From NCBI GenBank assembly GCA_018907035.1, contig JACCIC010000014.1, forward strand, positions 2,860,001-2,924,000: 64,000 nucleotides of DNA. The letters run 5' to 3'. Under the pieces are notes generated by a model. It ran no database searches. It was not told the origin of the DNA and saw only the letters and a program-made list of their open reading frames with translations. Positions 11,830 through 23,559 of the stretch are shown here, in pieces. The first letter of the stretch is position 1; each line of letters begins with the position of its first letter. The DNA comes from Sycobia sp. Sy_11 (taxonomy: Eukaryota; Arthropoda; Insecta; Hymenoptera; Epichrysomallidae). The position numbers and the translations under genes are program-made.

Positions 11830-12450
11830 GAAAGGACAAATTCAATATAGTTATTGGGGAGAATTACCTAGATATATCAATAGAATTTCTGAAGTATTAA
11901 AATTTAATTGCGGATGAACGATTTTCCATCTAAATCAGTCCATTCGGTATTTAACTCATTTAAAATAATTCCTAGACATTTCTGAATTTTTAAATAAAAT
12001 CCATCGACTCATTAAGTATCTAACTTTTCTAGAAATTCTTTGCCAGATGAGTCGTTAATATTCGATTATAAATTTTATTCTATGAATAAGTATTTTATGT
12101 ATACAGCTGATCAGTTACCTACTCTTTGGTAAAACACTGAGTAAAAGAGCTTAAGACCGTTTATAGATTAATCCATAATTAAAAAAAAATTGAACATTCT
12201 TACATAATATTTAACCACTGATATATACTTCTATACTTTATGTGAAAATTACTGCAATGATGGTAAAAACTTGCATTTACAGCTATAGGAATTGTTGCAA
12301 ACAATTGGTTACCTCATGGATATACATATATATAACCACCAGTAACAAACAACTAATGAATTATTTACATTAGGTATTTTGTAGTTTACTTAAAATCATA
12401 ATAATAATCATCATTCTTAAAAGTTATTCATGATTTTTGATAAACATCAT
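11830..12450. other. AT-rich unique island
   Basis: A stop-rich, microsatellite-poor segment. Nothing resembling an exon, RNA gene or transposon end was seen. Confidence 0.5.
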
Positions 12451-12454
12451 GAGA

Positions 12455-12455
<1 letters not shown>

Positions 12456-12498
<43 letters not shown>
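12456..12498. repeat. (TA)n microsatellite
   Basis: A perfect 43-bp TA run. Confidence 0.97.
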
Positions 12499-12501
<3 letters not shown>

Positions 12502-12649
12502 ACAAGGAATTCTTTGAGCGTTGCCCGTAATGAATGCTTGCCCGCATAATTCTCTGCGTCCAGATTGCTAAACTTGCATTTTCATATAAAGTTTTATGCA
12601 CTCGCGTATACGCGCGCACGATTCTATCCAGCGTATTCCCATTTACAAA

Positions 12650-12667
12650 AAAAAAAAAAAAAAAAAA
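12650..12667. repeat. Poly(A) run
   Basis: An A homopolymer. It could be the tail of an old retroposed copy, but no recognisable element lies upstream. Confidence 0.85.
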
Positions 12668-13555
12668 TCCATACGCGCGTTAATTCCCTTTTTACTATAT
12701 AAGCGGTCAAAGATACGAAACTCCGATAAGCGGAGATTAACGGTTATTTTGCAACGTGCCGAGGGTACGGCGCGGCGCGGACCCCGCGAGCTCTTGCAGA
12801 ACTCCAATGCGATTCTTTCCATTCTCAAAATCACCGGCTAATTGCCCTCGGCTTCGAAGCCCTTTCGAACAGAAGCAAGGGGGAAAAAAAAGAAGGAAGC
12901 AGAACAAAAATGCAAATCACACCCTTTACTCCCACCGCGAGCGTGCGGCAATTAAATGTATCGCAATGTCCGTGTCGCTGCCATGTATGGACGGTGGAAT
13001 TTTCGAAACATATCCTCCCCCCCCACCCCCTCGCCGCAGCAAGATCGCTTGCCTGGTATTTTCCTCCCGTAGAGACGTTGTACGCAGGCGAGGCGGGAGA
13101 GGGAAGCGAGGCGTCGGTGTGGGATCCTGCCTCTATGCTAAGCGTGTATGTAATAATATGCGCGGAAAACAAATTCGAACGCGAATTTCCTTTATATACA
13201 TATAATCGATTAGCCGCGCTTATCTCTAAGCAAAGAGCGGAACCGGATCGAATGCGTACTATATATATATATAGTGCGCAAATAGAAAAAACCAATAGCG
13301 ACACGGAGGCGTACTATCAGATTTTCCAACGGTGCATGCCCCTGCGGCGATAATACTCGTTGCGCGCGCGCACCCGCGCATCATTAGTCCGCGGGAATTA
13401 ATTAGATTCGGAAATGAGCGAGGGGCGAGCGGGGGTGGAATGGATAATACTACTGGCGTCGCACGTCTTTGGCAAAAATACCAGCCGCCCCGTTATCTCG
13501 CTTTATCCGGCTTTTTCTCGAAACTCAAAAAGAATGTAAATAAAACAACTCCAAG

Positions 13556-13558
<3 letters not shown>

Positions 13559-13611
<53 letters not shown>
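13559..13611. repeat. (TA)26 microsatellite
   Basis: A perfect TA run of about 53 bp. Confidence 0.97.
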
Positions 13612-13614
<3 letters not shown>

Positions 13615-13721
13615 GGCCTTCGCACGTGAGAATGCGCGGATAATCCGATATAGAAGGGTGATAAGGCTATGAGAATGGGCAGGCCGACTTGGACTTTCTT
13701 TGGCACTAATTATATGTTAAT

Positions 13722-13724
<3 letters not shown>

Positions 13725-13766
<42 letters not shown>

Positions 13767-13772
13767 TATATA
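13725..13772. repeat. (TA)n microsatellite
   Basis: A TA run with an AA insertion at 13763-13764, followed by CGCGCG. Confidence 0.95.
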
Positions 13773-13806
13773 TCGCGCGCGACACCTGATGTCCTACTGT
13801 ATACTT

Positions 13807-13810
13807 ATTA

Positions 13811-13844
<34 letters not shown>

Positions 13845-13846
13845 TT
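13807..13846. repeat. (ATT)n microsatellite
   Basis: A trinucleotide array, rare in this window, where dinucleotides dominate. Confidence 0.95.
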
Positions 13847-13869
13847 ATTTGCATACCATTGTTGCCACG

Positions 13870-15003
13870 GCTGTATTGGGATCGAAATAATAGTAGCCTT
13901 CACAGGAACGTCGGCAGAAATTCATGTCTAAATTAAATTCTTTTCTCCCAAAATTACTCTTTTATGTCTATATGCATAGGTATTGATTAATAGTTAGTGT
14001 AGTAAGTAAGCTTAATTAATTGATTAATTTTAGAAAATATAAAGTCAAGCTAGAATCACGAAAGAATTTTGATCTCGACTGTGAATACACATAGATGTTG
14101 ATATTTCAAATAACTACTAATAATTGAAGCTAATACTTGCTTTTTGCAATCAAACAGAAGGACCGTCGTGTGTTGTGTTTTTTTCTTCATAATTTGTAAA
14201 TCGAGTTATCATAAATATGTCAGATTTCATTGGATACCCACAATCGACAGTATCGCAATCGCTCTGCTCGAATTACATTTTATCTTAAATCAACAAAAAA
14301 AATGAAAATACATCTTTTCTCCTGTCCGACCGTCTTATCCGATATAAACATATCGACTATGCTTGACATCTGAATAATACCATGTATAACTGCACTCGAT
14401 CATTCGACAACAATAAAATATCCGCGTGCGAATTCTCTACTCGGTCGGCTGCGAGCTCTCGCCTAAATATATATAAATATAAAAACAAAAGTTTCATTCT
14501 TTGCACGCGGATTGTCACCGTGAGTCAAAGCGTTGGCATTCTTTTTCCTTTTACCTATTCATTATGTCGTGTGCTTTTAACGAGTTACGACTTATACATA
14601 TAAATTTGTGTGTGCGCGCGCACACGCACAGACACGCACAGAAATACAGCCGCTGTGGAATTTCAATTTCCTAAAAGTATATAATTATGCGATTTTTTTC
14701 ATGGAGGATGTGTCATATGGAGAGAGAGAGAGAATAGATACGCAAAGTTGTCGCTCTTTTACACTGCGAGGAAAGTGTTCTTTTCTTCTTCTTTTTTTCT
14801 TTTTTAAACCAAGGCCAAGAAAAAAAAAATTACCAACGAACACTTTGACCCAGATTGGTTATATATCTATTTACAGTTAAGAAAGCATTCGCGTCGATTA
14901 GCATAATTCTATATGTGTAACGGGCGACGGATGATGAGAAGCTTCTTGCCCCGCGCGCATTCGGGATGTCCGAAAGGAGATATCTAACATGAAATACACG
15001 AGC
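13870..15003. other. AT-rich unique sequence upstream of exon candidate
   Basis: Microsatellite-poor. Contains a donor-like CACC|GTGAGT at 14520 with no convincing acceptor, and the CTAAC branchpoint candidate at 14984. Confidence 0.4.
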
Positions 15004-15043
15004 GTTTGTTTGGTTTTTTGCTTTTCTTTCTTTTTTTTTTTAG

Positions 15044-15110
15044 ACATCTGTACTAGATGCGTTCCATGGAGAAGGACACGAAGTCGAATTGCCTTTAATC
15101 GGTCGTCGCG
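15044..15110 (+). CDS. Candidate internal coding exon (67 nt)
   Basis: A long pyrimidine tract (15005-15041) ends in TTAG at 15040-15043, and a strong donor GCG|GTAAGTATT begins at 15111. The 67 nt between are fully open in the frame that starts at the first base. The peptide begins Thr-Ser-Val-Leu-Asp-Ala and continues FHGEGHEVELPLIGRR, a non-repetitive, protein-like composition unlike the low-complexity frames around it. One base is left over, so the exon is phase 0 in and phase 1 out. A CTAAC branchpoint consensus lies at 14984-14988, though one AG at 15001-15002 falls between it and the acceptor. It sits in a microsatellite-poor stretch and has the same orientation as both ratchet sites. 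I do not recognise the protein. A second frame is also open, so coding status is unproven. Confidence 0.42.
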
Positions 15111-15402
15111 GTAAGTATTCATAAAATAATGTGCCTTCAATTGTCAAATAAATATTACTATAAATACATACGCAGGCACGCGCGCAATATTTCCACTCGC
15201 ATTATCCGCCTCGTTTTTCAAGAGAAGCATCGAGAATGATTCGAATTCACGGGGAGAGCAAACAACAAAAATATAAAAAAAAAAATACTAAAAAAAAAAA
15301 CAAATCATGAGATATCGCTCGCGTTCGTACGTGCGCGTGCATCACCAACTGTACTTACGGATTGTATTAAATACACGAATCTGGAATTTTTGCCCCAGTT
15401 TT

Positions 15403-15420
15403 GCGCGCGCGCGCGCGCGT
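15403..15420. repeat. (GC)n run
   Basis: A perfect CG/GC alternation, a potential Z-DNA former. Similar runs occur at 16079-16093 and 16213-16230. Confidence 0.9.
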
Positions 15421-15860
15421 ACAATTTTCGCAATTACACACAAGTGCATAATAGAGATCGAGTAATTAGTCATTATCCACTTGAGCGGGGGATGCACGCT
15501 TACGCGTGCGTATATAAGTAGATGGGCGCACATATTCGATATGTGGGCGCATACGCGTATACGGAGGAGAGCAGCACCGGCGGCGACGAGAACAACCCCC
15601 CCCCTCTCTCTCTCACTACATATACTACGTTCGTAGTTACACCGATAGCAAAATTTCACATTTCCATCTCGACCATTCTTCTCTCTGTCTTTCTCTCTCT
15701 CTCTCTCCCTCGCGCTTCCTGCGCTTCCCTCGCCCACGCGTCCCTCCCACTTTTCCGATTAAACTCATTATATTACGCGCGGCTTCTCATACGCTATCTG
15801 GAGCGAGCGCTCGTAAATAATCCCGCATTTATCCTTCGTGCCATTCGAATTCTGTTCTGC

Positions 15861-15865
<5 letters not shown>

Positions 15866-15891
<26 letters not shown>

Positions 15892-16006
15892 CCTCTCATT
15901 CTGCACCTATTCCATCATATAGAACGAAGAGAGAGAAAGAGGAATAGAGAAAGAGAGAGGGCTTAGTGCCAAGTTTCGCATTATCCCGTTCGCAGCATCT
16001 ATCCCT

Positions 16007-16039
<33 letters not shown>

Positions 16040-16040
16040 C
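15866..16040. repeat. CT and GA tract cluster
   Basis: CT arrays at 15866-15892 and 16012-16040 flank short GA-rich runs (15925-15960). The inverted arrangement could fold into a hairpin in either strand's transcript. Confidence 0.85.
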
Positions 16041-16264
16041 CCCATCCCATTTTTATTCCTCCCTTCATCAATATGTACACGCGCGCGCGCGCGTGCGAGC
16101 ATTAAACGCCGCAATAAAGCCGCGCATTTTCTCACGGGCGCGCAAGGCTTTCAGGCCACTTAATAAATACCATATATTTCGCGTCGTCATAAATTAAAGG
16201 GCGCCGAGAGCCCGCGCGCGCGCGCGCGCACCTCTCAGTCGCCCTATCGTCTCTCTCACTCTCC

Positions 16265-16304
<40 letters not shown>

Positions 16305-16313
16305 ATATATATT
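16265..16313. repeat. (CT)n-(TA)n compound microsatellite
   Basis: A CT array ending near 16300, then a short TA run. Confidence 0.93.
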
Positions 16314-16696
16314 ATACGTACACCGGCGCGCTCGTTAGAATGCTAAATCTGCGCTGTGTATGTATGGTACATTAGAAGTTGCCGCTCCGTACTGGCGTTT
16401 CGCTTTTTCGCTCTTTTCCCGTGCCGTCCCCCTCCCTCCCCCCCTCTCCCGCATTCTCTACCCCTCCGCCTTCCTCGCTGTTTTGCATTTATTTTTGCGT
16501 TTTCGAAATAACCTTCCCCCCTCCCCCCTCCTCATCCTCCTTCACCTGCCGCTAGAATCGCGCGCGCGGAGGATAATTCGCGCCTCTCGCGCGCGGCCCC
16601 CGGCAGCTGCGTCCCAGGCCGTGCATCGAGGAATGCTACGCACATAGTGACGCTAGTCCAGACCGGGACTCCCATTCGGCATGTAACGGGTCTTCG

Positions 16697-16724
<28 letters not shown>
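16697..16724. repeat. (TTG)9 microsatellite
   Basis: A TTG trinucleotide array; on the - strand it reads as a CAA run. Confidence 0.95.
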
Positions 16725-16727
<3 letters not shown>

Positions 16728-16739
16728 TTCGGCGAGTAA

Positions 16740-17569
16740 TTAAAGGATTTGGAAATTTTTTGAATTTCAATCGTAAGAATCTTTTTAGTATTTTTAATCA
16801 TTCTCTGGCGAGGAGGGATAATATGTTTGTTTTCGGAGTAGCTTAGAATGAATTCTACGCAGTATTTGACGATGCAAGCCCGGCGACCTCGTAATAATAA
16901 GTAGATGAAGCCTGATCAAATCAGTGTGATTTATAATATAGTTTGACTTTAGCATTCTATCTAATATTTGCTTCAATTACTTTATAGTTTAAGGAGCTTC
17001 CTGTATGAATGCCAGTGTCTATGAAGGACTTTGGTTAGATGCTTGCCAATTTTGATTTTAATATCGGACAAATTAATATTAAATTAATCATATTATTAGT
17101 TAAATATTACTTTTTAGGTAATATCATTGCTCGGCCAGTCATATCCAACGTATAACTTTTCCTGCTTATAGAGGGCAAAACTTATTCTCTGTTTGTATGG
17201 ATTAAATTAGTTTCCTAAATTAGTTCCCTCATTTGTATAGTTTTTTTTTTTCATCAATTATTAGAATACACAGATGTTTCTCGAATTTTTCCAGCATGAA
17301 TTCATGGATTTTGACAATTTAGGCAGCAATCATACATCTTGTTAATAAATGCTGCCGTAAGATTACATGTAAACGAGATCGTAGCATTTTCAAATGCTGT
17401 TGTCAGGTACATTGATCTGGTAAACAGATCAATACTACAAAGGCTTACCGCTAATGTACGAGCATTTACAACTACGAACGTCCTTTTTGAAAATTTATAT
17501 AAAACACACTAGTTTTGCCAAAACGATGTGCGCTTTCTGCGATTTATGATTTAAACAATATAGTACATT

Positions 17570-17570
<1 letters not shown>
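16740..17570. other. AT-rich unique island
   Basis: No microsatellites and no paired splice sites. TTTTTAG|GTAATA at 17116|17117 is only a poor match to a recursive site. Confidence 0.45.

Positions 17571-17572
<2 letters not shown>

Positions 17573-17623
<51 letters not shown>
17573..17623. repeat. (TA)25 microsatellite
   Basis: A perfect TA run of about 51 bp. Confidence 0.97.
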
Positions 17624-17627
<4 letters not shown>

Positions 17628-17859
17628 ACATACATGTAAGTACAATAAAAATTATTCATCCATGTAACACCCGCTTTTGTCCCTTTATTCCATCATTGGG
17701 ATAATGAAAACGAAACCGAGCCTCGATCGCTCGCCGCCCGGCACGCGCGCAAAATCACTGATATTACGCGTTGTGTATACGGTACAAGCGCCTGCTAGCT
17801 GCCGTAACGAGGATTAGATCGCGTTACCTCGTCGTTGAATTCACACTGTACGTATATGC

Positions 17860-17882
<23 letters not shown>
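17860..17882. repeat. (GT)n microsatellite
   Basis: A GT array of about 23 bp. Confidence 0.93.
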
Positions 17883-17890
<8 letters not shown>

Positions 17891-18405
17891 ATGCGTTGCA
17901 TTCCCGCCTGTAATTCGATCTTTCCATCCGACTTTCCGTACATATTATGCGTACGTATGTATGTATAGATATATATACGAAGCGCATAGAATTATCGTGT
18001 ACGCACTGTGGCTCGGTGGCCGCTGTCCATCACCCCCCCCCCCCGCTACCACCTCATTCCGCACGCCCTACTCTCACTCATCTATAGGTACGTTGATCGT
18101 ACGTTTCCAATTGTACGTAGACAACGCGTGGAACTGTCGAAGGGGCGAATTTTTCGAAAGCTCGCCAGTCCTGCCTGCTCGTCGTCACTCCCGCCCCACT
18201 TGATCTATTGCGCAATCGATTAATCGACGATGAACGAGCATCGCGGTCGATGCTGCGCCGCAGGAAGATCGTAAATTCTAATGCGTATGAGTCGCTGAAG
18301 CGTTGGGTGCACCGAAGCCGTTCGTTCTCCCGCATTTTCATTTTGTATATATATATATATATATTTTAAATTTGATCTTTTCTTTTTTTGTTGCTGCCGT
18401 TTTAG

Positions 18406-18516
18406 CCCAATTACCAATTAGCTTTTGGCGCAATTCTTGCATTCTTCGAGCATCGATTGGCCGTGGTTATCCGTTATTTGCTTTGGCGAATGATCGATTT
18501 TCTCGTCTTTAAGTAA
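18406..18516 (+). CDS. Candidate alternative terminal exon (weak)
   Basis: A good acceptor lies at 18404-18405 (TTTTAG after a T-rich tract from 18371). From 18406 a frame entered in phase 1, the phase left by the exon candidate at 15044-15110, is open for about 35 codons to a TAA at 18510-18512. A phase-0 frame is also open to a TAA at 18514-18516. An AATAAA polyadenylation signal is present at 18667-18672, followed by T-rich sequence. No convincing donor lies in between, which would suit a last exon. With two of three frames open, the coding evidence is weak and the peptide is not recognised. Confidence 0.17.
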   Translation, partial: PNYQLAFGAILAFFEHRLAVVIRYLLWRMIDFLVFK

Positions 18517-18926
18517 AGTGCGTTCGTGCCTCAGAGGATGAAAGACGTACTATCGACGCTTTATGTCCGATTTCATTTTTATCATTATTATTTTATCACG
18601 CTTTAATTGAAGTGTCAATATGTCAATTTTGACGACGAAGAGTTTACGGACTATTTGATGCAAGAAAATAAATTATTCCAGAAGAATCGTTTATTTTCTC
18701 TGTAGCGCTGTAAGTTTCGCTTAACCGCGAGTTTTCCAGCAAGAAAGCCGTAACGAACGCGGGCATGCAACTATACGCTTGTACGAGTAATACGCACGCA
18801 TTAAGAACAATTTGCTTTTGCTGCTCGAGCCAGAAAAAAAATTCTTATACTCTTCCAGCTCCGTCCAATTCCCTGGCATACTTCACGTCGGACAAACAGG
18901 AAACAGCTAACCCAGTGCGAATAAGG

Positions 18927-18928
<2 letters not shown>

Positions 18929-18972
<44 letters not shown>
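18929..18972. repeat. (AT)22 microsatellite
   Basis: A perfect 44-bp run. Confidence 0.97.
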
Positions 18973-18979
<7 letters not shown>

Positions 18980-19762
18980 AAAACGCGAGGTCGAAGCATG
19001 CGATCGCACCGCCACGGGTGTGAAAACGAGAAATATTCAAAGGAATTGAAAAGACACTCGGAGCTCGGTGTCCTCCGCGGAATCCGGTGCGGTCGCATCA
19101 GTACACACGCGCGCGCACGCGCACACACATACAGATGCACACACGCTCAAATATATTTATTTTGGAAAAATAGACACGCGCGCACAGCTTGGATTGTTTG
19201 GGTTATATATGCGCCCCGGAACATACGCACGTGTGTCGCGTGAAAACATGGCAGGCATTTCCGCGTGTTTGTAGTGGATTTTGCAGAGCGAGGCTCCTAG
19301 AGGAAAATAGAGAGAGAGAGAGAGAGAGTCTGTGTGGGAATTCTGTACAAAAGGGTAATGGTGCTCTATCCTCGGCCGTACGTACGTTCCAATCTCGGAG
19401 CATTCGAATCGCGTACTTTACGATTGGCCGGTGGTGGGAGGCTTCGGAGGATTCACCTCCCCCCATATTATATCCTTTCTGTTGCCTTTTTAATCCGGAA
19501 ATTTTTCATTTTTTCGCTTAAAACTTCACCCGAGTCATCGCGACGCTGTCTACCATTGAATGTCTACAACGAGACTCGTCCCCACAATTGCCGAAGGACG
19601 GACGCGAGCGGCGGCTGCTCGGATACGAAACATTCGTTCTCCGCCCGTACTCCGCCGCGATGATTCCCTCTCGATTCCCTCTCGATCGGAAGTTTCGCGT
19701 TCGTCGATGACGAGGCGTCCCGCAGCGCTGGCTTTCCTCAGCTCGCATGCAGCGATGGCGGT

Positions 19763-19819
<57 letters not shown>
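19763..19819. repeat. (GA)n microsatellite
   Basis: A GA array of 57 bp with one AAA interruption. Confidence 0.96.
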
Positions 19820-19820
<1 letters not shown>

Positions 19821-20000
19821 CTGGATTTATGAGTAAAAGTCCGTTTACAATTGCGGAGACACTCGTCGCGAGTTCCGGTATTATTATTGCGCCGACGCGC
19901 TGCCAGTTCGCGTCCCTCTCGCTCACTCGCTTACTCTCTCCAAAAGCAGAAGTGATTGTCGTTACGCGAAGTTGGCCTATACTTTCGTGTGCGTTGTGTC

Positions 20001-20023
20001 TGTGTGTGTGTGTGTGTGTGTGT
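20001..20023. repeat. (TG)n microsatellite
   Basis: A perfect TG array with imperfect GT/GC flanks. Confidence 0.93.
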
Positions 20024-20148
20024 ATGCGCGCGTGTGTGTCTGTACGCGGCGAGCTGAAGTAATTGGCATTTCAAAGGAAAACGCGAGAGCGCCGTACAGT
20101 TCGGTCTGGGGACCTTATAATCTGTAGAAGAGAACGAGTTATAAGTGC

Positions 20149-20451
20149 GTGTCATCGCATTGGCTCTTTTGCGCCCCCCCCCTCACCGGTTCGTTAGTGG
20201 GTATCGTTTATTCTTTACATTACGAAGTTTACAAAGGGATAAATGATAAATCATCGCCCCGTCGTTATTATGCAATTTCATACTGTTTACAATTGAAATT
20301 TCTTTGGCTGTCCGATTTGGGAACGGGGGCGCCGGGTCTCACGATAATTGTCCGTCGATGCTGTTCTTACACGCCCGTTCGTCGTGTATTACATATTATC
20401 GATGAAATGGAAATATCCTTAATCTTGCTGTACGAAAGTACGATAAAGTAA
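20149..20451 (+). other. Unrecognised 100-codon open frame, probably non-coding
   Basis: An ATG-to-TAA frame free of repeats, of mixed composition, with a hydrophobic N-terminal half. It has no homology that I recognise, no flanking splice sites that would make it an exon, and lies in stop-poor CpG-rich sequence. It is listed only because it is one of the few long frames here not produced by a microsatellite. Confidence 0.1.
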
Positions 20452-20657
20452 TGCAATTCGCTTGAAATTTCCATAGACAAAAATGACCGTGTGTTACTTT
20501 GCAAATGCTTTGTTAATATTTCCTTTTTCCAAACACATCCGATTCACATCTATCGATGCTAAATTAAATCATATCCGTACATATCTCTTGCATACAGACT
20601 CATACTGATCAAAACTTCCGTTGCTTGGAGAAAGCTAACTAGAACGAGTAAAAGGCT

Positions 20658-20663
<6 letters not shown>

Positions 20664-20712
<49 letters not shown>
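20664..20712. repeat. (GA)n microsatellite
   Basis: A 49-bp GA array with one GG interruption. It lies in inverted orientation to the CT array at 20861-20889, so a transcript of either strand could pair the two. Confidence 0.96.
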
Positions 20713-20857
20713 GGGAGGGAGGGAGAGAGCTGCGAATTCTTTTGTACCATCTCAAGTAAATTGTTTTCCTCGTATATCAAAATTTCGAGAGCTTATACAT
20801 TATATAAGCGCGGAAAAATAATTTTCTTGTGAATTTTTGTTTTTGCTGCATCCATCC

Positions 20858-20860
<3 letters not shown>

Positions 20861-20889
<29 letters not shown>
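20861..20889. repeat. (CT)14 microsatellite
   Basis: A perfect CT array, the partner of the GA array at 20664. Confidence 0.96.
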
Positions 20890-20894
<5 letters not shown>

Positions 20895-21059
20895 AATTGC
20901 GAATGCAATATCGTATTTTTCATCGGTTCCGGCTGCACGAAGAATATAATTTAAATTGTTTTTCGAGAAAGCCATATGATACACGAAGAAATTACCCGCC
21001 GGAATTGAAGTTGGGAGCGCGATGTCGATAAAAGCGCGTTTGAAAAAACTTGAAAACAA

Positions 21060-21990
21060 ATTGAAAAGGAACAAAAAGTATTAGAATTCGCTCCGCGCCG
21101 AGAAAGTTATTCGCGCGCACTAATGAATTTCACATTACGCACAATGTTTTATTTTATTCTACTTATTAGAACGTTTGAATTAATTTACAAAGTCATTCGA
21201 GACTACTATAGATCCTGAAATCGCGCGCTTTGCATTTCTTCAATTGGATTTGTAGTGTATGATCACGAAGTGTATTCCGCGAGGGAAAGAGAGAGAGTGT
21301 GTGTGTGAGAGAGAAAGAGAGAGAGAGAGAGACTGGAACCTTTTTATTTAGCCTATGAATTATACGATTATTTCGGAATTCGCGGGAAAATCAATTAGCG
21401 TATGAAAAATTAGTAAAAGTTTCTGCCTTTGTCAAAATTATCACCGCGAACTCGGAGGAGACCTCTTCTACTCTATGGCATGGAAAACAAAGGAAGTAGA
21501 TTAAGAACGGCTTCTTCAGAATGATAATGCCAGCCTCAAGTATCTCGGGAATGGAGACGAAAGGTTCCCAATGTATACGAACGATTTGATTCGCTGGCTG
21601 TTTAAAGTGGCCACGATTTTTCGCGACTCACTTCGTAATCGGGATGCGTCAGGGCCGATTAGCACGGAGTAACGAGGTTTACAAGACCGTGACCGTCAAT
21701 AACGCGCGCTCGCCCTGTACACGCGACCGCACACTCCACAACTCGCATCGGATCCACGTTATAATCCCGTAAGCGTACGAAGTCGTGGGTGTGCCGGCAC
21801 GGTGCGTCCATCCCTATGCAGAACTGTAGGAGCGCGCCCGTGGTAAATTAAGGCGCGAATGGAAAGGGCGGAGGGGAGGCAGTGCCGCGCGTCGCAATGC
21901 ACAGAAGGGACGAGCTAATGAATATATAGTATACGAACGAGACTGCATACACAGGCGGGAAAACGTGCGTCTAGAGCGTGGACGCGCTGT
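21060..21990. other. Unique sequence, no gene seen
   Basis: Mostly repeat-free, interrupted by a GT/GA patch at 21290-21331. CpG-rich from 21600. No exon with matched splice sites. Confidence 0.4.
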
Positions 21991-22323
21991 ACGACAGGAA
22001 TAGAAAGAGAGAATCAGAGAGAGAGAGAGAGAGAGGCATAGAGAGAGCATCCGAGCAGTTCTTCCGGTCACGCGTTGCAACGCGTCGTTCTCGCCCTGCA
22101 TATGCGCGCGCACACAAACACACACACGTACTAAAACGAGCCTACATATATACGTATGTGTAGGACACGTATATACGTATCGTGGCAAACCGCGCTGTCC
22201 GAACAGACCGACATGCTATAAATATCAAGTCTGCCATGGGGATTTGTTATTCGCAATGATGTAATGGGTCGTTGTTTAGCATTTCCCTGGTGCGCCCGTC
22301 TGCACGCTCTTTCTATCTATCGT

Positions 22324-22324
<1 letters not shown>

Positions 22325-22362
<38 letters not shown>
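22325..22362. repeat. (CT)19 microsatellite
   Basis: A perfect CT array. Confidence 0.96.
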
Positions 22363-22365
<3 letters not shown>

Positions 22366-22570
22366 CCTCTCTCGCGCACACGCACGCGGCCCGATCTAAC
22401 CAATTACAAGTACTTGAAAATGCCTCCGTGCAGTTCGTATTTGGAATGATCTACATCGACCCGATCATGTGGCACCCTACCCCGTTTGCAACTTGGCCGT
22501 GGCTGTCCATTAACCCCCGTATACGCGATTTATTTCGTAATGATCTCCTCTGACTAGCGTAAATTATCAA

Positions 22571-22837
22571 TTGATATACCCCGATATCGACTTCTTAATA
22601 CGTCTAATATCCAATACCGTGGGGTACATCTTCATAATAATAATGGACATGAACAAGACGCCTGGTCCACTTTCGCTCACTCGTGAAACCCAACGATTTC
22701 TCAAAAAAAAAGCATCACCCGTTCTAAAACTGAAGATCGAGACGTTCTCTGTCGCACTAAAGGACTTTGCGCAAGTCGCGGAGCGCTGGAAAGCCCGGGC
22801 GACGCTTTACCCGATAGAGTGGTCCAGTCGCGCTTAA
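22571..22837 (+). other. Unrecognised 88-codon open frame, probably non-coding
   Basis: A repeat-free ATG-to-TAA frame. Its C-terminal half is charged and amphipathic-looking (a Lys-rich segment followed by VALKDFAQVAERW), which is why it drew attention. There is no supporting donor or acceptor and no recognised family. Confidence 0.12.
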
Positions 22838-23028
22838 TGCAATTTACTCGATCGAACCGAAGTCAATCGGTTTGGCCACTGGCAAGATTAATTAATGAAT
22901 TATCAACCTGATTGGAATCGCTTATTTGTATTTGTTCAGATATCTTTCATTAGGGACGTATTGACAAAAGAAAGATTTTATATGGGGGCTATGATATACC
23001 AATGTCCGATAAAATTTGCATAGAGATC

Positions 23029-23031
<3 letters not shown>

Positions 23032-23065
<34 letters not shown>
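23032..23065. repeat. (CT)17 microsatellite
   Basis: A CT array followed by CGCTCG. It lies 45 bp upstream of the weak recursive-like site. Confidence 0.96.
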
Positions 23066-23068
<3 letters not shown>

Positions 23069-23113
23069 CGTCGTACTTCTCACTGGCCGTGCCGTATAAG
23101 CTTTGGTAGCTAC

Positions 23114-23154
23114 AGGTAATTACCGACACTGCTGACGCTACGCTCGCCGTAAGT
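23114..23154 (+). other. Weak third recursive-like site plus donor
   Basis: CTACAG|GTAATT (junction 23115|23116) fuses an acceptor to a sub-optimal donor, and a strong donor GCC|GTAAGTAC follows 33 nt later (GT at 23149). The (CT)n array at 23032-23065 could serve as a distant pyrimidine tract, but AG dinucleotides lie between it and the junction and the +5 base is T rather than G. This is much weaker than the sites at 8152 and 49741. Confidence 0.15.
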
Positions 23155-23251
23155 ACTGCTCCACATGCAGCTCGATCGGTTCGGTTTTGAGGCTACTCAC
23201 CCGACGTTTCGTCGCCGTATGAGATACGTCGACGGACGAGCCAATTTGTAC

Positions 23252-23253
<2 letters not shown>

Positions 23254-23305
<52 letters not shown>
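23254..23305. repeat. (TA)26 microsatellite
   Basis: A perfect TA run, paired with another 206 bp downstream. Confidence 0.97.
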
Positions 23306-23308
<3 letters not shown>

Positions 23309-23504
23309 AAGGAGAAGTCGGTCTATTTATTCGTACGAGAACGAGAAACGTCGTCGGAATGCTTCTCTGGCGATCCTTGTGGAATGGCAACGAATTATTC
23401 AGAAAAATAATTGAATTTTATATATACGATCGGACAAATATTATCTGCAAATAAACGTACTCGTACTGACCGTATATATTCGTTAAAATTTAATCGTCGC
23501 CCCT

Positions 23505-23511
<7 letters not shown>

Positions 23512-23554
<43 letters not shown>
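23512..23554. repeat. (TA)n microsatellite
   Basis: A perfect 43-bp TA run. Confidence 0.97.

Positions 23555-23559
<5 letters not shown>

Noticed and set aside
18081..18093. TAG|GTACGT as another ratchet site
   Set aside because: The donor half is a poor match (C at +4) and there is only a short, impure pyrimidine tract.
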